A DNA stretch of 64,000 nucleotides, taken from contig NW_022985174.1 of NCBI RefSeq assembly GCF_010093535.1, positions 366,596 to 430,595 of the forward strand, read 5' to 3'. Below the pieces are notes generated by a model, which saw nothing but the letters and a program-made list of their open reading frames with translations, made no database searches and had not been told where the DNA came from. This document shows positions 1 to 11,614 of the stretch, one piece after another. The first letter of the stretch is position 1; the number at the start of each line of letters is the position of its first letter. The stretch is from Lindgomyces ingoldianus (taxonomy: Eukaryota > Ascomycota > Dothideomycetes > Pleosporales > Lindgomycetaceae). The position numbers and the translations under genes were made by a program.

Positions 1-963
1 GGCCCCAGACCCAGACGAAGACGACCTCAGCGACTTGGACGGTGAGACTTGCCTCCTCTGTTCACCAGTTCCAAGTGCTGACAAGCCATCCAGACGTCCT
101 GGATGAATTTGCAGCAACAAAGCTCGAATCTAAGGCTCCCGCACCAGCAGCTTCTGGCCCCGGAAGACCTGCCGCTGCCCCAGCTGATGACCTTGCCGGA
201 CTCGACGATGAAGAGTTCGCAAAGCAATTGCAGGCAGAGATGGAGCAACTCCTCGGCCAAGCAGACTTGCAGAAGCAGTTTGAGCATCTTATGAAAGAGG
301 TGGATGACGCGGTGCCTTCCTCTTCTCACGCGCCCGGGCTGAAGGAGGAAGGAGCGAGTTCGAGTGCAGAAGCCACGGCCGCAAAGGCAGAGCAGTCGTT
401 CCAGGAAACTATACGAAAAACAATGGAGCGGATGCAAGAATCCGGAGATCAAGCCAGCGCAGCAGCCGCAACCGCAGACGAGAATGATATCCTAGCCCAA
501 ATGCTCAAGGAAATGGAGAACGGTGGCTTTGGAGGCGAGGGGTCCGATGATGATTTCTCCAAAATATTAATGGGCATGATGGAGCAGCTGACAAACAAAG
601 AGATCCTGTATGAGCCAATGAAAGAGCTGAATGACAAGTTCCCGAAATGGATGGAGGAGAATAAAACGAAGGTGACCAAGGAGGATCTCAAGAGGTACGA
701 GGAACAGCAATTGTTAGTCCGCGAGATCACGACCAGGTTTGAAAAGAAGGGATATAGCGATGGTAATACGTCGGATAGGGAGTATATTGTTGAGAGGATG
801 CAAAAGGTATACACTAATTCTTCGGTGCTCTATTATACATTTGCAAGTTACTGACACTCGTCAGATGCAATCTGCAGGATCCCCTCCACCCGATCTTGTG
901 GGCGATATGAATGCGGCGCAAGAAGCGCTCAGCGAGATGGACCAAGGCTGTCCCACGCAGTAG
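1..963 (+). CDS. PEX19: Peroxin-19 (peroxisomal membrane protein chaperone), 5' partial
   Basis: Pex19 is the cytosolic, farnesylated receptor/chaperone that delivers peroxisomal membrane proteins to Pex3. The 5' end is cut by the window edge. Exons are 1..41, 94..806 and 865..963, with introns of 52 and 58 nt that both have GCTGAC/TTACTGAC branch sites; about 283 residues are visible. Splicing the first intron gives the acidic DLSDLDDVLDEF stretch typical of the Pex3-binding N-terminus. The middle shows the ELNDKFPKWMEENK region of the Pex19 cargo-binding fold. The last four residues, CPTQ, form a CaaX farnesylation box, and this appears only if the second intron is removed; otherwise the frame stops at 854. 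The gene converges on the next gene, leaving about 200 nt between the coding ends. Identity is firm; only the start is missing. Confidence 0.95.
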
Positions 964-1165
964 ATTCTTGCGAGACCTTGTCCTCCTTCCTTGCCGATAA
1001 CCAAAAAAGGCACGCATACATGCCACGAGATTCCCTCAGCGTACAAGTGCCGGCGAAGTCTTGATCAAAACATAATCTTACTTTGCCAAAGGGCACATTA
1101 CAACAGCGCGCGTCCAATCACACTCGCGCAAGCAGAAGAACATAAACAACACCCGTAGAACGCCT

Positions 1166-1798
1166 TCATCCCTCGGTCGTGTCCATGGCATCCGGGTCAT
1201 CGTATCTGGCGTTGGATTGTAGTGGCTGTTGTTGGTCCTGTTGATGGACGTTCGCGACATTTGTATACTCAATGAAAATCTGATCATAGTCTTCTTCGTC
1301 GCTCCCGTAATGCTGTGATGTCATATCCTGGGCAGCTTGCTCTTCCTCCATCAACGCGATCAGCGCCTGTAGTTCTCGTTCCTCTTGCTCCAGAACATAG
1401 TCCACCTCCGCCATGTCTTTCTCTGGGTTCGTCGTGGTGTTTCCGGGCCACGAAGCGGCCGCTTCTTCAAGCAAATCTTCGTTTAGGTAGCCGTCTTCCA
1501 AAGGTGGGGCCTGGCGCGCCTTCTCGGCTTCCCAGCGCTTGTGACTCGAGATGAAATCAAGACGCTGAATCTATGCACAATCAGCTTCCTTAAACTCATC
1601 ATCTAGTAGACTTTTCACTCGTACCTGATCGCCGCGCACCTCCCACATCTTCTCATCTCGGCCCTTTTGCACCTTACGGAAGAACATCTCGCGTCGTCGC
1701 TCCTTCGCAGCGTCTCCTGTCCGACTCTGTATCACCGGGTTCGGTTTGTATGCACGTTGGGGAGTTGGCTTCTTCTCCGGCTGCGGCATCGTCGCCAT
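1166..1798 (-). CDS. Conserved fungal protein of unknown function
   Basis: Two exons, complement(join(1166..1570,1625..1798)), encode 192 residues; the 54-nt intron removes an in-frame stop and joins the GDQ and IQRLDF segments. I do not recognise a named domain. The first third is basic (KERRREMFFRKVQKGRDEK), the second third is helical and Glu-rich with a likely coiled coil (VLEQEERELQALIALMEEEQ), and the tail is acidic and Gln-rich, ending DAMDTTEG. No signal peptide or membrane segment is visible. The start was placed at the ATG just before MPQPEKK because the frame upstream (to 2059) has promoter-like composition; an upstream MM in the same frame is a possible alternative. The acidic tail would suit a nuclear protein, but that is a guess. 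Confidence 0.75.
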
Positions 1799-2470
1799 GT
1801 TGAATGAGAAAACGCGGGGAGCGGCATTCGCAGAGCGTTCAGAGAGTGGGGAAGGTCGGGTCGGGTTGTACAAGTTTTGGGTGTAGAAGGAAGAGGCTGC
1901 AAGCATCATCGTTGGAAAAGCTAAGGATTTTAGTGCGTGGAAGGAGGTGAAGATAGTTGCGTAGAGAGATGTTATGTGCACAGGGAGTTTGGAGCCGAGG
2001 CGGGATGGACGCGGTGTCATAGAGCGCGCACGCGTTAGGGTCCGTGCGGTCACGTGCAATACCTCTTACCGATTTCAGAGGTGCCTCATACCCCTCCCTC
2101 TATGACTGATCTTATTGTTTCTATTTGCCATCTGGATCTTCAAAAAGTAAGTCTAATACATCCAGCGCCGTTTCATTGTCAATATGTCAAGATAGGTTCA
2201 TAGACGAGTACGGTTAAGACTCCTCTCGAGAAAGCGCGTCTTGGAATGTTGGTATTTTTCAAAACCTCAATAGCTTGATCCAGGCTCAGGTAAATATCCG
2301 GGTATCTTATATCCGTCCGGGATAAAGCGCAACCGCTTTAGGCACGAATTGTTCTGGCGTTGTTGAATATATTTTTTCGATCTTAATCTAGGTGCTGTAG
2401 GAATAGATTACGATCCCGGCATTTGAATCAAACATTATCGGAGGCCATGCCTTCCGTGTGCCTCCTGCTG

Positions 2471-2480
2471 TATATGTATA
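2471..2480 (+). promoter_or_regulatory. Probable TATA element of the AA9 gene
   Basis: TATATGTATA lies 62 nt upstream of the ATG at 2543 and is followed by a pyrimidine-rich leader (CTTCTTCTTTCTTTC), the usual arrangement for a strongly regulated fungal secreted enzyme. It is inferred from position and sequence only. Confidence 0.45.
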
Positions 2481-2542
2481 GTCTTCACCCTTAATTCTGT
2501 CTACTTCTTCTTTCTTTCAAGTCATACACACAGTCTTCCGCA

Positions 2543-3789
2543 ATGATCAATTTTCTCTTGCTTCTGCTCTTCTCCTCTTATCATGGGCAGGCACACGGCC
2601 ATACCTTCGTCTGGGTCAGTATTCCTGTAATCGTAGAAAGATAAAACCTCATCTCTCTCTGCAGGGCGTCTTTGTTAATGGTGTAGACCAAGGGCTCTTC
2701 AAAGGCATACGGACACCCGCATACAATGGCGCACCAGGCGGTGGTGGATATTCCAACTCACCAGTCAAAAACCTGACTTCGATTGATATGCGTTGTAACG
2801 TCATGGGAGATATCCAAGCTCCAGATGAAATCAAAGTTGCTCCAGGAGACAACCTCACTCTCGATTGGTACGGACGGAATCAGAAACCTATTCAAACCTA
2901 GTGGTAACAATTAGTACAGGCACCATGATAAAAGGAATGCCGCGGACGATGTAATTGCAAGCTCACATCACGGTATAATATCCAGCCTCTCCTAGACACA
3001 TCGGCTGAATCTAAAAAAAAAAAAGGGCCTGCTCTAGTCTACATCTCACCAGATCCTCCAAAAGACAATTCGTTCGTCAAAATTTGGCACGAAGGACTGT
3101 ATGCGGAGGAGATACCAGGAAAATGGGCAACGACATCAGACATAGCAAAGAATGGGGGCCATATGAACATCCGCATTCCAGCTAGCTTAAAGCCGGGACA
3201 GTACGCACAAATCCATTTGTCACAAGCAATGGATAGCATGCTAAGTATAGGACATAGCTACCTCATTCGGGCCGAAATGATTGGTCTCCATGAAGGTGAA
3301 GTATCGTACGAGGAGAACCCGATCCGAGGGGCGCAATTCTATCCCAATTGTGTGCAGATAGAGGTTACAGGCAACGGCACCGTGGATCTACCTGAAGGTG
3401 TTTCCTTCCCTGGGGCGTATTCGTACGAAGATCCCGGGGTCGTTTACGACGTACCGAACCCTTCTTTCCCCACCTTAAGATTGTCCACTAATTGAGCGTA
3501 GGTATACTGCTCAACAGACACTACTCGCACAACTCCCTGTACTACCACCTATCCCATTCCCGGTCCAACCGTCTGGTCCGGTGCATGGACGGAAACGACT
3601 TCCGTATCACTGAGTAGCGTGACAGGTGTTACGGCTGCTGCGCCGTGGTCTACGTGGATCAAGAGCAGCGTTGTTACGAGCGCATCGTTCACAGATAAGA
3701 AGAGTATTACGGTGATAGGGACGAGTACGTATCAGGCAAGCTGGTCGAGCACTTATCAAACTCCGGCTCCAGGGACGAAGAGGTGGTGA
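2543..3789 (+). CDS. Secreted AA9 lytic polysaccharide monooxygenase
   Basis: Copper enzyme that oxidatively cleaves cellulose or related beta-glucans outside the cell. Model: join(2543..2614,2665..2867,2920..2972,3026..3200,3258..3450,3502..3789), 327 residues, introns of 50-57 nt. A signal peptide (residues 1-17) ends at A|HGHTF, so the mature protein starts with His18, the first ligand of the AA9 histidine brace. The second ligand is probably His109 in SHHGPALVY. The axial Tyr and structural Cys lie in GAQFYPNC. The family ending is visible as VSFPGAYSYEDPGVVYD and, after the last intron, TYPIPGPTVW. Removing 3201..3257 restores PGHYLIRAEM, whereas the unspliced frame carries an 18-residue insert. 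The last 80 residues are Ser/Thr-rich, like a linker or O-glycosylated tail, with no carbohydrate-binding module seen. Family is sure; the substrate cannot be told. Confidence 0.9.
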
Positions 3790-5050
3790 GTGGATCGTTT
3801 CAGAAATGGTTTGAACAGAATGGAGTTTAAAGAGGGAGGTGGCTCGCGTCGTTTTAGGAGAAAAGAACCAGCTTGAAAGCCTGTGACCTGAACTAAGCCA
3901 AAACTCGTGAGCGAGTCGTTGCATAAATCTAGCAGTGCCTCATGCCCTTAAATCGCACTAGCAAGGCAAGCTGTTCGCTAAGTCGCAACATCTTTTCCCG
4001 GCTATATTAGAGAATAGACTCTTAGTGCCTGCTTCATTTAGGGCTTCTCATATCCATGTTTCCTTTTCGAACTGGAGCCCACGCCAATCTCTCCTTCCGC
4101 ATAAGAATCCGAAAGTATGCATAGCGCCTCCTAGCCTTAACCAAGAACGCGCCCGGAAGGTCTGCCCATACCATTCGATCACCCTATCCTCAACGTGTTC
4201 CATGAAGTTTCGATAGGAAATAAAATTCAAGGAACCCGCAGAACATTGACCTCTCCGGAATATCTTTAAATGTACCGGCGATGGTATCGAGGGGTGTCAT
4301 TTGATGACCTTGTGGAGCTGGGGTTGACTTATTTTAGATATCAAACACCTTCCACATTGTGTAGATGATATCGTGGAGAGAATGGGGACGCCATGTCTAT
4401 CAGCGAAGACATGAGCAAAGTAAGCGTCTCCAAGAGGACGCTGGGGCACCTGGATCTATGCAAGGGCGCATACCCGAAAAGTTAATCCATGAATTGAATC
4501 CACGTCAGGATACTAATGTCACGCAGTGCCGTCAAAGTAGAGTTTCCCTCAGAGAATGGGCAGTTGAAGAGTTTGGTAACGAACGGTGAGCGGCCGCAGG
4601 ACATCATAGTAATGTACGGATGGTTGCTCGGTTCCCCCGGAAGTGACGGTCACGAGATTTTTCTATCCTGAACCGTTCCGATTTAAAGCTATCCATGTCA
4701 CTGCACCTTCTCACCAAACATAGGATATGGCCATTGTAAGCTAGAGTTTGCCTGTGAAGCCTCTTACTATAATCAAGGAGAACGTTAATAGGCGCAGATT
4801 TCTGTCCTAAATTGTCATGCTCTGTTAGGTTATGAGCCGCAGCCTGTGTTTGGCTGCTACTTTGTCCCTTCTTCGTCAACTCACACGCACTGGTCTAGAC
4901 ATACTGCAGCGTAGGACATGCGCGAGGTTATTGAAACCACTCAGATTGTCGCCCACATGTTTGCTGCCTAGCTATCTACGGCATGCAAATTGATTTCAAA
5001 CGGGAAAATGGTATTCCAAGAATAGTAACAAGGGTGTATCTAACTCTTTC
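3790..5050. other. Intergenic, nothing recognised
   Basis: Short overlapping frames on both strands have no family resemblance, no consistent splice structure and no start context. This is the 3' side of two convergent genes (AA9 on + and the metallopeptidase on -). Confidence 0.6.
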
Positions 5051-6433
5051 CTAGGCCGTAGCCCCGGAAATTTGAATCGAATAGCTCAATCCTTTGTTTA
5101 CATCCGCCGGAATCGAAAAAGGATCATACTGCACTAACGACGGAGTGTTCGCTACCACTAAACTCGCCTCCTCTCCACTCGCAATCGTCACACTCCCGCT
5201 TCCATTCACCAAGTCCACATACCGGAACGTTCCGCTTGATGCCTTGACCACAAGGCTTGCTGTAAATGCTCCACTTGCTGTGACAGAAGCGTTAATCGTC
5301 GAACTCGTCGCTTTCAGAGGGATAATGTTGGATCCCATATACCGAGGTTGTCGAGCAGACTTCACAGTATACTTCCCGTTCCCATTCGAATCCAAGTTTG
5401 CATATGTCAAGCTCTTCTTTTGAGAACTGAACATTTGCTGCGCTTTTGAATGCCCGATATCCACATAAGCCATCCGCGCCCAGTATCTTCCTACAACTTG
5501 TTGGATAGTCACGCCGGATAAAAGACGCTCGAGTGAGTGCAAAGGCGTCTCATTACTATTGAGTTTGTACTTCCGTATCATGTTGAGGAGAGCCTGAGAA
5601 CCCAGGCCGGAATAGTTGTCTGGATTGTTGGTGATATAAGAGAGGAACGGCCAGGCTTGGTAGTAGTTCCCGGATCCCGATGTCCCATCCACGATTACTT
5701 TGTATGAGTTGCCGATGACTTCTTTAAGCTCGATCAAGCTGTCGCCGCTCGGGAGGCTAGATTTTGCTTTGGCCGTTTCGCAAACAGGAGTGGAGACATA
5801 GGTGTCAGCAATAAAGTTAGCAATAGTCTCCCACCAGGCGCCGGTTCTATTTGACAGTCAGAGACACCGCCCAAAAAGTGAATGTCCTTCTACATCGTGC
5901 AGTGCGCACTCGCAAACCCAGTCCAGAAGCTAAAGATCAAGGGCGTACCTTGTCTGATCAATCCAATTCTTCTCTGAATACGTCATTGCATGCCCGTACT
6001 CATGCACAATCACCCCTGGCGTTGTCATATACTGTTCCACAACCTTCAAATACGCCAATCCCGCAGTTGCATCGGTCCAAGTCTGTGCAGCGGCACCAGG
6101 CATACTACTCGCATCAACACGGTAAATATTTTCCTTGTAATAAGCACCGCTGTCGCTTTTGTATGACAGTCCGGGTGTGCGCCAGCCAAGTGTCTCGACA
6201 AAGCATTGATGTGCTGCTTCCATTACTTTAAGTGTTTGGTCAGCGGTAGAGCTGGATACACCGTAGACGCGGAAATGTGCCGAGTCCTTGTATTGACTTC
6301 CTCCTCCCCCGATGGAAGGGTTTGCTGTGAATTCGCTTGGTGGCGCGGCTTGCACCCCCTGCGTAGGAAGCGCTTCGACATAGGCACCATGATAGGCAAT
6401 GAAAAGAACCAAAAATTGCCTCAAGGAGTACAT
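5051..6433 (-). CDS. Secreted zinc metallopeptidase-like protein (HEYGH; DUF6055-like)
   Basis: Two exons, complement(join(5051..5846,5949..6433)), 426 residues, one 102-nt intron that splices IDQTR to TGAWWETIANF. The N-terminus is a signal peptide (about residues 1-21, ending near YVEALP). The sequence AHFRVYGV followed by a gluzincin-type HEYGH at residues 144-148 and a downstream TGAWWE block matches the fungal secreted family annotated DUF6055. HExxH-type His and Glu would bind zinc and activate water; the downstream Glu of WWE may be the third ligand, but this is inference. The C-terminal 150 residues (VTASGAFTASLVVKAS, GSGSVTIASGEEASLVV) look like a beta-rich accessory domain. A peptidase role has not been shown for this family as far as I know, so the activity is predicted from the motif. 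Confidence 0.82.
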
Positions 6434-6473
6434 GGTGGAATTGCGACCATCCTAAATTGTGAAGAGGATGGGA

Positions 6474-6480
6474 ATTTATA
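6474..6480 (-). promoter_or_regulatory. TATA box of the HEYGH gene
   Basis: On the minus strand TTTATAAATT lies about 40-48 nt upstream of the ATG at 6433, a close but workable core promoter distance with a short leader. Confidence 0.4.
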
Positions 6481-7189
6481 AAGGCAATACAGGCGGAATA
6501 ATTCATTTGCGTGTTCCAGCTGCCCCCCTTTGGTTAATTTGGATAGGTTTGGCAAGCCGCGTCAGGGTAGGGCAGATAGACAGTGCTATGCGCTGATTGG
6601 TTGAAAAATAGAAAATAATGAATGAAACAAAAGCTTGGACGTTGACGAAGTCCAGGGCTCATAACTGTGGCTCCATTTCTCCAGGGATGCAGGGGTAATT
6701 CTGCCACCATATAAGTCATGTTACTTCCTAACGAGGAACATGACCAAGTTGGAGTCCGTTTGTTAAACCTCTTGCTGGAACAAAAGAGTGTTAGTAAGGT
6801 GAATTTTCCTATCCTAAAATACACTAAGGTTCTGCGTTAGGTGGCAAGAGGGACTAATATCCCAAGCCAGGATGGATCAGGTGGAGACCAGCTTCTGTGT
6901 CACTGGTAAGTATCATGATGGGACTGCCAAATTGAAGAATCGGCGAAGGCTTCGGCCAAGAGCAGTTCGATTATCGAATAAAGAGGTGCTTGTGCGAATG
7001 TGGCCTCGTCCTTGCAGATCTCTAGTCTACATGTCAAGAGAGCTAACCCACCAACTTTGTTCCCCAAGAACGCCCTTATTTGAGGATACCGGATACCGAC
7101 TGGAAAGTGTACCAGGAACGCCTTGCTGGATGAAGACATGCGAGGATAGATACATGGGCACTTGACTATCTTTCACCTACACTTTAACC
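6481..7189. other. Intergenic, nothing recognised
   Basis: Upstream region of the HEYGH gene and downstream region of the PP2C gene. The 97-codon frame at 6872..7165 shows no family signal. No repeat or RNA gene seen. Confidence 0.55.
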
Positions 7190-9096
7190 TTAAAGTTTCG
7201 CCTTTGCCTCTGGAGAGGAAGCGCTCGCTTCCTTGTTCAAGGTAACATTGCCAGTGGTAGAGCCTTCGCCGAAGAAGATAACTTCGACTGTCAAATCGTC
7301 TCTGTTAATGGTTAGCCATGTTGGGTTGGTGGGGGATGGAAACGCCATACCTATATCGTCTAGAGAAAGGACTGGGCAAGGTCAACAGAGCGGACAATTG
7401 ATCTTGATCGTTTCCACCAAGCGCATTTCTAACAAGGTGGGTTGCGGCATTCTTGTCTTCTACAACGAAACGTTCGTTCAGTGACGTCTTAGTGCCCCAT
7501 TGTTGCTGACGAATCGGGGCCCGTTGACCTGTGCCATCAGAATCATGCCCCTTCTGCTCAACTGGCAGAGTCTTTTGTGTTGACCACCAGCTCTTCAACC
7601 AGGATTCTGTCCGGGCATTCCGTCCATTGGTGTTGCCCTGGGCATCCAACCACTGACCAACAAGTCCAACAACTTCTTCGTTGGTAAGCATTTCCCAAAG
7701 GCCATCGGTAGCCATAACAACAAAGTCACCATTTTCTGGCTCGACTTTTGTTGTGGTTATGACGGGCTCAGCCGTGACATAAGGGGGACTCTTGAGAAGT
7801 GGAGAAGGGCTCCGCCCAAAGTACGACCTCTTCAATTCTTCGTTAGTTTTGAGAGACCATTTGTAGATTGCGTCCCCAAATGCACGTGATGGCTCAAGAC
7901 CGCCAAGGATACGCCCGTTCCTGACCACGCTCGGCTCTCCAGGGTGGTCTTTGCGCAAGCGCTCAGCTTCACTTGCACTTGATCCGGTCTGATCTGTTGA
8001 GAGCGGGGTGGCTGTCCACTTGCCACTTGCTCCTCGTCGGCCGAGGACTGCGCGGGAATCGCCTGTACAGGCTACTCGCAAAAGTTTCGATCTGCTATCG
8101 TAGAAAGATAGTAGGGCACATGAACCGGACAGAGCGGGGGCCAGGAGCTCAGCCGCAGCAAGCTTCGACTGTGCCTTCTGGACCTTTGCAACGGATTCGT
8201 GCACAATTTCATGATCGAGCCGCAGAAACCCCGTCTTAATGGCCTTGTCGATTGACTCGGGAGTTGGAAAGCGCAGCGACGGGTCAGCTAGCGCAGACTT
8301 GAAGGCACTATCGAGCTCACGGGCTACGAACGATATCAGGGTCTCGCGTAATTTTGCCGACGTGACCCAGCCGCTTGTATCAATCAGTGGCTAATCGAAG
8401 CTGGTAGAGGTATGATTCTTACCTATGGCCATCAAAGACACCCCAGAACATCCAGTCGCTGGCTGTTGTGCCATTCTCTGTTGCAGCCGTGGTCTGCGGT
8501 ACCTCGATGATCTTCTCGGCGTGGTCATCCTCAATGGGGTCGTTGCTGGGTATCTGCACAACATCGTAGCGGACAACGCCCTGCCCCCTCCCGACCAGCC
8601 AGGACTCCTCGTTCTTTCTTAGCTTTTGAGTCGCCTGTTCCGGCGTCAACATCTCCAGTACTTTCCGGCCGAAGTCGTCCGTCTCCTTCGACAGCGGGCT
8701 GTCTCCTGTGATGGTGCCGGTGAAGAGCGAGCCCTGGTCAACCACAAGGGCACGCCGTGTATGCTTGCTGTGGTCTCCCGGGCTACTGTCTAGCGCGTTC
8801 GAGCTGCTGCTGTGCTCTGCAGACGAGGGAGCCGAGGTCCCGGCCGGGCTGGTGCCTCTGTAGGCATAGAAGGCGCCTGAGGCAACAGCAGCCGAGACGA
8901 GAGCATACGCAAAGGACCGGAGCTGCATAGACGAGGTCAAAATGACGGACGAGGTACGCTCTCGGCGCGAAGAAACGGCGCGATGCCCTAGAAGACCATG
9001 GTTGAGGGGAACGAAGGCAGGAGTGCGATTACGGGCGAACTTGCGGAGGCACGGACGGCGGGCAGATCGAAAGGCTTGGACAGCCGCCCGACGCAT
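7190..9096 (-). CDS. Mitochondrial PP2C-type protein phosphatase (pyruvate dehydrogenase phosphatase family)
   Basis: Mn/Mg-dependent Ser/Thr phosphatase of the Ptc5 / pyruvate dehydrogenase phosphatase type. Exons: complement(join(7190..7301,7351..8373,8423..9096)), both introns 49 nt, 602 residues. The N-terminus is Arg-rich without acidic residues (MRRAAVQAFRSARRPCLRKF), a typical mitochondrial presequence, followed by a hydrophobic stretch (AYALVSAAVASGAFYAY) that could anchor it in the inner membrane. PP2C motifs run in order: FWGVFDGHSGW (metal Asp, made only by splicing intron 1), GSCALLSFYD, RVACTGDSRAVLG, VVMATDGLWEML, and RDDLTVEVIFF after intron 2, with the final metal Asp. Likely substrate is the E1 subunit of pyruvate dehydrogenase, inferred from family and location. 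It shares a 274-bp upstream region with RQC1. Confidence 0.9.
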
Positions 9097-9370
9097 TTGA
9101 ACAGGTCGGAAGCCTATCTGGTACCTGAGTACCTAGGTCCGCGGGTAGCAAGAGACGGGGTGGGAGTGCGGGGATGTCGAGGCTTTTGGGAAAGGTTGAC
9201 GCTCAGAAGGCTCGACATGCTCGGATAGTAGGCGCTCCCACGGCTTGTTACCGGTGTTGGAGGTCCGTGCTTTCACGCCAAGCCGTCCCTTCCTCTCCCA
9301 ATATCAATAGTATATCAGTCCCCCGACTCGAACCGCCACACAACCAACTAATATCCCACATTGCACCAAG
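9097..9370. promoter_or_regulatory. Shared divergent promoter of the PP2C gene and RQC1
   Basis: 274 bp separate two divergent start codons. It contains ACCTAGGT-like palindromic sequence near 9125-9140 and CT-rich stretches before the RQC1 start. No clear TATA box on either side, as is common for fungal housekeeping genes. Confidence 0.5.
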
Positions 9371-11614
9371 ATGTCTTCCCGCCTACTGCGACGGGCTCAG
9401 AAGGAGCTTGAGGAGCGCCAACGGCTGGAGAGACTCGCACAACCACATGAAGAGGAGCCATCAGAGGAGGAGGTCACGCTTCCCTCGAGACCGAAACCCA
9501 GCTTGTTTGCCTTGCTGGGGGAGGCATCTGAAGCGGGCGACGGGAATGAGGATGATGTAGAGCCGGAAGTGGATTCCTTAGACAGCGAGGGCGAGGCAAC
9601 ACCTGCCATCGCCCCAGCCCCTCTGCCCTCGAAGAAGAGCAAGAAGAAAAAGAAGAAAAAGAAGAAGGGCAAAGACAAGGCCCAGGTCAACGATCCGCCA
9701 AACGCAACCCCTTCCTCCACATCGCCAAAAATACAATCTGGTCTAGACGAAATTGACCGTGCTCTTCTCGCTCTAAACATTACTTCACAGGCCAATTGCA
9801 GCTCCACCGCTGACCAACTAACATCGACTGTTAGCGACGAGATGCAGCAGCTGTATGCAGTCCTCGCTATAGACACCCAGCACCTACAGGCTTCCAATGA
9901 AATGCGCAAGCTCTTTGGTCGTGCGGCCGTACAAGGTGGCAATGACGACGAGCCAGCTCGACTGAGACAGCGTGGCCGTGGGCAGCTACAAGTTGGGATT
10001 GCTGCAAATGTAGCAGCTCGAAATGCACCGGGAAGTCGTAATCTTTCTATCGGCCTTCGGCGGAATATTTTCGTCCAAGGCAAAGAAGAGTGGCCACGGG
10101 CTACGTTGGGCGGCCTAGGTATGGAAGTCGTGGAAAAGAGGAACGACGGAGCTGTTGAGTACCGTTTTGTCCACAACTTCACCTACCAGTCTGTCCAGAG
10201 GCAGTTCGAGACGTGCGTAGCATCTATGGATCCAGAACAAATGATCCAGCTACTTCATTTCAACCGTAAGTCTGCCATATCAATTAGAAGTGCTTTCCAT
10301 GGCATCGTGTTTTTGCTTTACTTGACTAGTTAGTTTTTGAGTGGGTAAAGATCATACCATGCCTGAAAGAAGATTATCGATACAACACCTGACTTCCCTG
10401 ACACTGCGTAAACTAATAGCCGTTGGAATTTGGTACTAACACAACTCGCAGCATACCACATCTCCACCTTGCTTCAAGTGTCCGAGATTGCCAAGCAGCA
10501 GCGTGACAATGCGACTGCTGGAGATCTTCTCGAGCGAGCCCTGTTCTCCTTCGGCCGTGCAGTACACTCTACGTTTGCAACGAATCTTTCCCAAGGAAAA
10601 GCGCGGTTGGATTTCCGCCGCCCTGAAAATCGCGAATTCTGGCTGGCGGCGTGGAGACACATTTGTGTCCTTGGTACCCGTGCAACCTGGCGCACCGCTT
10701 TTGAGTGGGCGAAGCTACTCCTGAGCATGGATCCTGAAGGGGACCCGTACTGTATCCGCCTGGTGATCGATCAATTGGCTCTTCGTGGACGACAGCCCCA
10801 GAGCCTTATTAATATAGTAGACGCAGATCACTTGCAACGGATTTGGAAAATTGCCCCGAATCTGGCGATGTCTATCGCCCTTGCTTACGACCACCTAAAG
10901 GACCCGGAGAAGGCTAGGTCATCATTACGTCTAGCTATCCAGCAATATCCATGGATTGCGGCGAGACTTTGTAAGGAGCTCGAAATCAGTCCTATCCCCA
11001 AACCGATATGGGGCAAGGAACCCAACGATGACCATCAAAAACTACTATGCCAGCTCTATGTACCGAGGGCTAAGGACCTATGGAACACCCCCGAGGCAAC
11101 TTCTTTGTTGGTTGAGGTGGCTTCCTCGCTTGAGACACTCGGTTCGGGTGAAAACCCTTCCTGGCTTAGGCACATTGATGAAGTCCATCTTGCTCGGCAC
11201 GTTATTCTTTTAGATGACAGAGAGCTTCTAAGTTTCCTCGAGCCTCGGGTCATTAACAAATACACCTCCACATCTGACCCGCTGCCGCCAGAAGACAACA
11301 AATCTTCCTATACTGTCACGACCGCTCGACAGCAAAATGCCCAAAATGTCAATGAGGACCAGCTACGGGCCGAGCTCGAAGTCCTTCGAGAATACTTTGT
11401 ACGTCTAGACTTGAGCCAGCACATCGCGGGTCAGGATTTGACAGTAGAGATGCTTCGTCATGCATTAAGAGATGCGGGAACTAGCTACGAAGAATTTAGG
11501 AGGAATACAGAGAGAGTCCAGACCCTGCGGGCACGATTACAGGAATTAGGGATTCGAGTTGTCTTTGCTGAAGAGGACGGAGAGGACACAGATTCAGATA
11601 CGGATGAGGAGTAG
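9371..11614 (+). CDS. RQC1: Ribosome quality control complex subunit 1 (TCF25 family)
   Basis: Rqc1 works with the E3 ligase Ltn1, Rqc2 and Cdc48 on stalled 60S subunits, helping extract and ubiquitinate arrested nascent chains. CDS join(9371..10265,10452..11614), 685 residues; the 186-nt intron joins LLHFN to PYHISTL. The acidic N-terminus contains a lysine run at about residues 88-103 (KKSKKKKKKKKKGKDK). The TCF25 domain follows: RNIFVQGKEEWPRATLGGLGM, RQFETCVASMDPEQMIQLLHFNPYH, and the TPR-like helical repeats with RENREFWLAAWRH-type sequence (here RRPENREFWLAAWRHICVLG) through about residue 560. The C-terminus ends in an acidic DTDSDTDEE tail. The order acidic N-terminus, poly-Lys, TCF25 matches the fungal protein. 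The intron is longer than its neighbours but has normal ends. Confidence 0.93.

Noticed and set aside
9397..10182. 261-codon minus-strand frame
   Set aside because: Antisense to RQC1; its poly-Phe run is just the complement of the poly-Lys codons. No ATG context or family signal.
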